Assembly: GCF_001949145.1 (NCBI RefSeq)
Contig: NW_019091386.1
Span: 1,281,281-1,345,280, forward strand
DNA: 64,000 nucleotides
Direction: 5' to 3'
From: Acanthaster planci
Taxonomy: Eukaryota > Echinodermata > Asteroidea > Valvatida > Acanthasteridae
Shown here: positions 51,201-60,200 of the stretch, in pieces
Numbering within the stretch: position 1 is the stretch's first letter
Layout: each line of letters starts with the position of its first letter
Program-made: the position numbers and the translations under genes
The notes under the pieces: generated by a model
The model's database searches: none
Seen by the model: the letters and a program-made list of their open reading frames with translations, nothing else
Told to the model about the DNA's origin: nothing

Positions 51201-54200
51201 GCTACGCCATGAACATTGCCAACAACTTTGGGACGTGTGCAAGGTGAGTGCTTGAGTTGGGGTCCTTGAGTGAGCACTTAGTTTGAATACTCGATAAGCT
51301 CTGAAGCCAGATGTGAAACTTTTTTTGCTGCCGAGCAGTGAGCAACTTCGGTGTTCAGACAGCTCATGCTCAAAATGAAGCACGTCATAGCTTATTTCAG
51401 AACAAGTGTTACGTGCTGTATGCAATTTCGTGTCTGTCAGCATGGCATGGTCGTACGTACTGCACATGTACGTACAGGTAATCTGTTACTGAGTTCTGTT
51501 GCGTTGGCGGGTACATGTACTTTGTTCTCAAATAACCTACCCTCTGAAACAATCCAGAAGATATTTTGAGGGCATTTTTTTAATGGAAAAGTGATATATT
51601 AAGTTCATTTTTTACATGTCTATTCAGTCAAGCAATGCTGTGCTTTTTTTTCTTCAGAAGTTTGTTTGGGGAATTGCCAACAATTATTTCAGTGAATAGA
51701 ACTGCATAAAGTGAGCTGCCTACATGCATCTGCCATTGTTGGTCGGCTGTCGGATATCCAGGTACTTGCCACAGCCCTGGTTGGTTGGTTTGGGTGTTGT
51801 GATTTGGAACTCAGGTAATAACGCCCCCGAGGTGTTTGCAACACTGATGGGGATATCCCCAGTAATAAGGGACATCCATGGCTGATTGTCAGCACGTCGC
51901 ACTGAACTGCCGCTGGCTTCCATTCGACTCCACTTGCACTCTGTGAAACAGGTAGCGGCAATTGCTACACTGATCACCAAATAGAGCTTGACCTTTCTTA
52001 AAATATCTCTGATTTTAGCGTGCAGCAACTTCAAATGAACAAGACAAAAACACTCCACCCTGTTCAAATTCCTATCTCATGAATAGAATACCGTGTATTT
52101 TTTTGGGGGGGTATAGTTTGTCATCATAGAATGAGCCGTACTGTTGGTAAGTGGCAGTGTGCAGTTTGCCACTTGCCTGTCACAAGAAGCATGCTACATA
52201 TACCAGGGGGGTACTTCAAACAATAAACAGGCAATTTGATCTGTTCAAATTTCCGCCGTAACCCAGAATATTTTAAAAGCATATTTCCTGAAGTTGCTTG
52301 CATTGTTTAAAAAAAGTGCCACAAAACTTCAGCTATCGCAACAAATTTATTCTGAAAGCCCAGCTACTCTAGAAAGCTCTTCAGGTGACAAAAATCATCA
52401 GTCGACTTGAAAACCTTCAAACAGTAAATTATATTGATTGGTCTCGTGTGAGGTCTTGTGTGAGCCTACATGGGGTTGTCAGTGGCTAGGTACACCCTGA
52501 ACCCATTTTGTGAGAAAAACTGCTTTTGCAGGAGATTGAGCAACAGACACACCTGTAGTTGATTCAGACAGAGAGATTGGGACTTCTCGCACAGGGCGCT
52601 AAAATTACGGACACGTGCGGCAGACTTGTTATCTCTATTAGCGGAGATGATGTGAAAATGTGTCCTGAATCAGGCCCGGGGATCTGGATTTATTTAGAGG
52701 CGGTGAGGAAATTCATCGGCAAACACAGTACGCACCTTAGGCCTATGCTTGTGTTTTGTGTCTGGTCAGAGATGGGGCGTGCCGGGTTGGGCTTGGATGG
52801 CATGGTGGTTTATCACCAATCAATTTTCCAAAAATGCTTTTCCAAGGGCGGAGAAGAGAAAAGATGGCTGTGCAGTGATTCATTCCTGTCCGTTCCTGTC
52901 CACTTACTATTTTGAGTTCAAGCACCCATACAGTTGTACCGTTAGTTTTCCTTACAATCACAGATTTAGTCCTTGTAAAATAATTTGGTATCTTGTCATT
53001 TTTAAATTTTAGATAACATTTGCAATACATGTGTCAAATCCTAGACTTTTCAACTTGATGCCAGAGTGTGAAACATTGGATTAGGTGGCCAAGGGTGTCA
53101 GGGATTTTTGTTTTTGTTTTTTTGGTAGAGTGCCAGCAGGTCTTACTTGAGAGAAAATAGAAGTTCATAGGCTGAGAGCATCTGCATGTGATGGCACATG
53201 TATGTGCCTGCATTGCAGTGTTTCAGGACAGGATGGTAATTTTTTTTTTTTTTTAATCAGAAGTGCCCGTCTTGCTTAGGGCTCAGCCCTCAATCAAGAG
53301 AAAATAAGGAAGGAAATTTAGTTTAACAAAAAACCGGAAGGTAAAAACCCCAGAGAAAATTTAAAGGGGGGGGGTTTCAGGTGGAGACTTTTGAGGAGCA
53401 GTCTGCTCTGTCTTTGTTTTTTTTTCTCTCTGGAAATTGACGGAACCAGACTGGAAGCACATTTTTAATGTAGTACCAGGGACCAGTTTCTCAGACCTAA
53501 GCATAGACATTTGGCAAAGCTTTGAAAATATTTGGTCAAAAACCAGCAAATATGTCACGCATTGTGTACTTCTTGCGACAGATGTCTTTCATTAATACTC
53601 TTTTCATTTTCGGCAGTCTGCCTGACCTCTAGTGACAGATGTGTTCTATTAATACTCTCTTCTTTTGGAACTGTCCTTTTGACCGCACTGACCCTACCTC
53701 TACCCTACCCCTACCTTCTGTCCATCATCGGGCCCCTTCCCAGATCGATGCCTTGACTATCCCCAAAGGTCCTATCCCAACATTTTCCCCCTGTAAGTTT
53801 CGGGAGCCACACATTTCCACATTCTTCATCGTTCTCGTCTTGGCCCACCTTAACTCTGGGCTCTACTGATTCCCCGTCTGTTGAGTGATGACATTGCTGG
53901 TTTCCCCCTCTATCGACGCAACATACATGTACCCATACTTACCCTGGCTGGTTGGCTCCGTCAGGAGCACCGTCCAAACCCACCAATTACATTTCTACCC
54001 CTGTTCAATTTCCCCGTCTGCCCTGGGTTTCCTTCAAACGTGTAGCCACATGTAATCCTTGCTCTTGCCAGAAACATTGAAATTACATGTGGTGACATTT
54101 GTATGGAGAGCACTGAGGCAACTGTCAGAACGTCATCCTTCAGATGCCGAGATTTGTCTGCAATTCTCTATTTGCCAACTCCCTTCCTTCAAAGTTGATG

Positions 54201-57200
54201 TCTTTGCAAGAATTTAAAATTAGAACAGATGACAAGGTGGACTATTTATCAGGCAAGTGTGTGAACCAGTGTTTTTTGTGACCCAATCAAACATGTACGC
54301 CGAGCTACAGATTGGTAGCACAAAATATGCGCTTTTCACTTCAGTCAAGTGTTGGGTATTAGCTCTGTTTTCCTGGCCAATTTTCAACTGCATCTGTTGC
54401 CTATTTGAGCAATGGAAACTCATCAGAGCGTGAGCTTTTTTACAACCTTGTATTGTAGCAAGTGTCCCAACATTATCACCAGAGAACGTGCAGTTTGCCG
54501 AGCCCATGGGCAGCAGCACACTCTCACACGTATGCTTTTTACAGCATTACGGAACCTCTTTAACCTAACATTTTCATATTGGTCTTGGGAGATTTTAGGA
54601 GTTTTTTTCTGCAGGGTACCGGCACGTGCATGACACAGTAGTGCTCAAATGAGCCACACCTGGGTGTGTTACCAACAGCCTGATATCTCTAGAGAGTAGA
54701 GGAGTCAGGAAACCAGACCTAGCCAGACTGAGTCTGGGCTTGATTCTGCACGATCCAGAGCACGCAAGTTTTTTTTTTTTCTGTGCATACTTATCCCCTA
54801 CATCATCGCTCTAATAATAAAAACCACAGAGCCCGAGGCAAGTTTCACTGCAGGGCCGAAAAGTTAAATGTTTGCAAGACGATATTTGTCTACAAAATTT
54901 TTTTGACCCCAAGTGCAGCCGAGAACAAGGGAAGTTGAGATTATGGAGAGGGCAGGGCCAAAACCTGTCAGTGAAAATATCCCAAAGTTTTTCTAGACTG
55001 CAGTGGCTTCAACTGCTTCAAGTACTGCTACAAAAATAATTCCATCTCCCATCTTTGTAGCTTTGTAGATGTGGATATGTGTCTAACGATAAGAACCATA
55101 AACAGGACGCTGGACGAACCCTTTCTGGCAACTTGAACAGACAGTGTGCCACATTTTTAATCCGTCACAAGCTTGGCTCAAATGCAAGTTTCATTTGTGC
55201 ACAGTTGCGCATTGAAAGAAAAGGCTGGGACTGAGAATTGTGTCCTGATTGTGTGCCCTGGACTGCAGTGGTGCATGGGCTAGTTGCAGTAGAGCCGAGG
55301 TTTGGCCAAAAGAGAGTGCTGCATTTCACTGTGCAAAATCTGATCAGGAATCATTTTTAGCTTTTAGAAGTGAACGTACATGTACACCGCACACGTACGT
55401 GTTTCAAGCCTGAGCCACACTGATCAACGGACTTTCCACAAAAGCTCTTTGAGAAGTTGTCACCATGGCTGAACATTGATCTGTTCAGAAATCTAAGTCT
55501 TACTTTCATTGTGAACAAAATTTCAGCAATTTGCTAATCTTTCAGTCGTTTGAAGTTCATGATCAAAAGAAAGGTACCTGGCTCATGCTTGCTGTGAATA
55601 CAAAACAATAATTGATCCTCCGGTGTGAACTCACTGTAATCTGCAGGAAGATACGGTACAAGACCTCAGAATTTTTGTCTTCCAAGACTGGGATTGAAGG
55701 GCAGTACATGAACTCCTAGCTTTTAACCCAGTTTACCCACTGGGTACTCCCAGTCCACACAGGGCACGCACTCCCCCCAAAGAGTGCCCTGTCAGTTCCC
55801 TCAGGAAATCAATTAATAAACCCTGTGGGCTCCCAGGAGCAAGGGGAACCAAGCAAGGAACAGGAAGACCTCCCCCCCCTGCCAAGCTGAATTATGCGTG
55901 CCCATAAAACTGAAATCGTTCTGGCTGTTGCCTATATGGATAATTCGAGAAATCAGGTGCCCTTTTTTGTGAGCTCCTGTCACATCTGGCCTATGATTTT
56001 GTAAGTTCAGAACACAAGTTCTAATTTCCAAGAGTGACGAATCAATACAAACTACCACCAAACAAATAGTAATAGTTTGAAATCAATTCCGATGACATTT
56101 CCACATCAAATAGCAAAGGCCAGATGTAACAGGGGCATAAATGTGTCACTTTTGGACCCTTAATATCTGGATTTGCCCATATAAATTAGTGTCTATTCTG
56201 CGTAAAAAGTTGAATGTCAATCAGAACTCCCGCTTGTTCGCATTCATAATTAAGGGGCTTTCATTCAACTTGGCTGTACACGTACATGTTCATATAGTTC
56301 CTGTCTACTTGTACCTGTGCTAGTATATGGTCTAACCCCCAACCCCGTTATAGTCCAATTGCATTTGGGCTTACATTTATGTACCAAAAGCAATGAGTAT
56401 GCAAAGGACTGGTAAGTGAGGATTTGTAACTGTTTTTAGAACTCCATCACTAGATATGCTTTGTTATTAATACTTCTGCATGTTGCGTAATTTGGAAGAT
56501 TTTCATTTACGTTGTGCAAGATAAAAAATATCTTCAGTTGAATTTAAACTGGTTATATTCACTGTTCCTCTACATGGTTTGGGGGAAAAGAGCCTGTCCG
56601 ATCAAAGGCTAAAGCAAAGGTGTCCTTAGGGCAAACCCTTGCTTAAAAGGAAAGGCTTGTTGCATTTTCTGTTTTTGTGACTTCTGTCAAGACTTCGAAC
56701 AAAACTCGGACAAATCTTGTGAGATGGCGTCGCAGTCTCCTGGTTGTCTGAGCTACTGCTGGACATGGCTTGAGTCCTGGTCAAGTTGGACGTAGTAAAT
56801 GTAGACCTGCCAGCCTTCTTCGTCAGGTCTGATTTCTCTCTGTATCATGAAAACAAAGCAATCACAGACGAAAATTTTGACCGGATCGATGGAAACTTTT
56901 TTTGTAACACACACCTTTAGATTTTGTCCTCGGACGTTTTTTATATCGATACATGCCTCTTACAAATGCTGGCCCGAATGACTACCCCATTATTTACACA
57001 AATAAACTGGACATGTCATTTCCAGTTTGACAAGAAACAGACAGAGCTGTAGGCGTAACTTGTCATATGTTGGTTTCCATTGTAGCTGCACAGGGGACAA
57101 GTATTCCAACAACATGGCCGGCATGGGCCGGCACTGCTCCAAGAGGCGGCGGAGACAGCCCTCGTGTCTTGGCGAGGGTCGCATCGATGTCTTCTATGGC

Positions 57201-60200
57201 AAGCGGAAGCAGGGCGGGCCCAACTGCGCCTACCAGTCGGGGCTGGTGTCCGGCGTCGTGTGCTGTCAGCTGGTGTCGGAAAACAGGGACAAGGGTAGGT
57301 AGAACGTCTTGTCACTGATGTACATATGTTATAACCCTAACCCTCCTCAATTCTCCAAAATCCTTCGGGTAGGTTTGGAGGATTGAGGGTGAATGGCAAA
57401 AGTGCATGGCTGATTGCGAAGGATGCCATGAGTGAAGGTCATGGGTTACACCTTGTGTTGTTCTTGCTCAGTCATGCATAAATCCAACCCGGTTTTTTTT
57501 TTTAATCAACCGTACTGTTCAAGAATGCCGTTTGTATTGCCTCAACATAATGACAGGAATTGCCGGAGGATTTTGAAGGACTGAAGTACGGTAACATTTT
57601 CAAGAAGTTTTGGAGGATTGAGGAAGAATCCATTTTTTTTCACCTCCAAATTGGAGGATTCTGGAGGATTGAGGAGGGTCCCTAGCAAAAAGGGCCTAAG
57701 GGGTTAGGGTTGATAATTGGAGGACTAGAATGAGCCAGTTCAGTATTCAACAGTGAAGCCTGTCCGAGGTCATTTGGGAACAGGAAATCACATGCAGGAG
57801 GTCTGCCCCATAGATGCAATCCTACGCCTGGTGTGCGTTCATTGTTCTCAAAATTGTGGCATGCATGAGCAAGGTGCCACTGATTACCTCGTATCCAGAC
57901 ATTATCAGCCCTCACTCAGAGCCATCAGTTCCCTGCCTCAAAATGCGCATTTTTTTATGCTCGATACTCTGCAGTTCAATTTCAAAAAGGACAGTTCCAT
58001 TTTCTGCCCTGAGGCAATGCGGAAAGCCATCTGCCCATGATGAATATATCCTCAAATCTGTCCAGGCTGTCTCTGAGCGGTCAATTTTAGGACAGGAAGT
58101 GGAGGGCATTATCGTCTGATGAGTGATGCAGCAATTGACCGACCCAAATTCACGTTTGACCAAATTGACAGACCGTTTAAGTTCTGGCCACTTGCTACTC
58201 CCCCCCCAAAAAAAGCCTGGCAGTATCTCAAGATGCATTTTTTTTCCTTGACAGTCAATTATAATCAGTTTTTTGCCATAGTCGCAAGTGGAGTTATTTC
58301 TGAAAAGTCTTACAGGATACAGCAATCCCATGTTCCCTACCGGGAGATTTTGCAGTTGCCTCCATCCCATACTCCAAACAATCAATATAAAGTAATCGTA
58401 CTTGTGGAGAATTCTACGTACATGCATTTGGAGTCTAAAAATGAGACAGTTTTTGTGTCCCTGCTACACCTGACCTGTGTCAGTTGATGTGAAATTGACC
58501 TCAAACTATTTCCATTTGTTTGGCAAGTAATTTGCAGTTACTGAAACACTCATGGAAATAAATAGAATGCATTCTAAATTTACCAAATTATACGTCAGAT
58601 GTGAAAGGGACGTGAAACAACTGGACTCCACTGAAAGACCCATGAACACATTTACGATGATCTCTGGTCAAAAAGAAGTAAATCAAGTGTCCTGATCAAT
58701 GTGAAACTTGCATAATTTATCGCTAGTCTGCTGAGAAACCTATCAGTAAACGATATACAGGCATGGTTGGGAGGGGGGGTTCAGAGGGTCAGAGCCCCCC
58801 TCTCCTGCTCTGAGACCCCCCCAGGTAAAAATTGAGAAAATAATTTAAAAAGTACTAAAGTAAGTGCACCAATGCCATTGTAAACAATATATGGCGCTTC
58901 TAATGTTTCATCATCATTTCTGCTTATCCACAAAAATGAGGCATTGAAAAAATCTCCAGCGTGACACACCCCCCACACCCCCCGAAAAATTTCTGGATCC
59001 TCCCCCGGTATAGGAATGGCTTGTTTGCTTCCACCATGGCAGATGCAGACCGGATAATGTAGAGTTGGACTTAGGACTTAATGTCTAATACTTGGAATCA
59101 GCTCAGACGCAAGGTCGACACTCTTAATTATATAAGGCTTTATAATTAGACATGCATCCTTGACTCTCAAGGGCGGCTCCAGAACCAAAGTTGTGGGGGG
59201 AAGGGAGATTTGTTTTGGGGGTGGGGCAAAAAATTTGGACAATTTTTTCATATAACCTGTCTGGCCTTTCTGTGGAATGAGGCGACATTTTAGGGCTTTT
59301 TCACATTTTTGTAACAAAGGGAAATGAAAAAGGCCAAATACAGTTGAACCTTGTTAATAAGAGGTCCTTTGGACATTGCAAATTGCCTTGTTATAACAGT
59401 AACCTTGTATTATCAGGAATGAATGCAAGGAAAAAGAAAGGATTAGGACCTAACAATTTCCTTGTCTTAAGCAGAATCTTGTATTAGCAGGTCTCTTATT
59501 AACGAGGTTCGACTGTAATTTGCCTTTATCTCATTATGTAAAAGAAGATTTTTTCCCTCTCTTGCTGACACTGGAAATTTTGACACAGCATTTCATGGAG
59601 CTGCTGGTACTTTGTAGGGAGAGAAATGTTCTGCCAATTAATTTGCCAAGCACTTAACGAACTGGGAACTGGTCACCAGAAATAAACAGCGTATGCTTTT
59701 TTGGTCGTTTACCCCATTTTTGCTAAGCAGATAGTTTCTTTGTTAAGCTGTTTCTCATGTGAAATTGCAGTGTATGTGACACTGGACCACTGTCTTGACT
59801 GGAGTACTGAAGTAGGAGTCTGATGAAACAGCTTAGCGACATTCCATATTGTACTTAACTCAATCCTGTCACTTCAGGTGAGCCTTACTGTCGTGAGAAG
59901 TGCGAGAATGGTGGCACCTGCATCGGAGGTGGCAGATGTCAGTGTGCGAGAGGCTACAAGGGCGCCCTCTGTAAGATCCGTAAGTATCACTCTGTTATCA
60001 GGTGCCTTTCGTGGTAGCTGGGTTGAGGGACTGTGGCTGATCCAATGATTGTTGAGTGCTGAGTGTCGAGTACAAAACTAGCACCATTTGTAGCATCTGC
60101 AAGGGATTGCTGCAGACAGAGGTCATTCTTTTTTGTAGGCACAACTAAAACGCTCCCTGGAAGAATTTGGGCTCTGATGTGGTACCAATTATAATCCTGT

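Larger units (their letters stand above)
57295..59877 (+). other. Intron 7 (2583 bp, phase 1), dense in repeats
   Basis: Lies between module X2 and EGF 1. Much of it is repeats: the 379-bp element at 57333, the dispersed repeat copy at 58446, the CAAGGG repeat at 59168, the TA-flanked MITE at 59341 and a diverged 22-bp-TIR MITE at 59585. A 171-codon antisense open frame also lies here at 57912-58427 and is discussed under findings. Confidence 0.85.
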
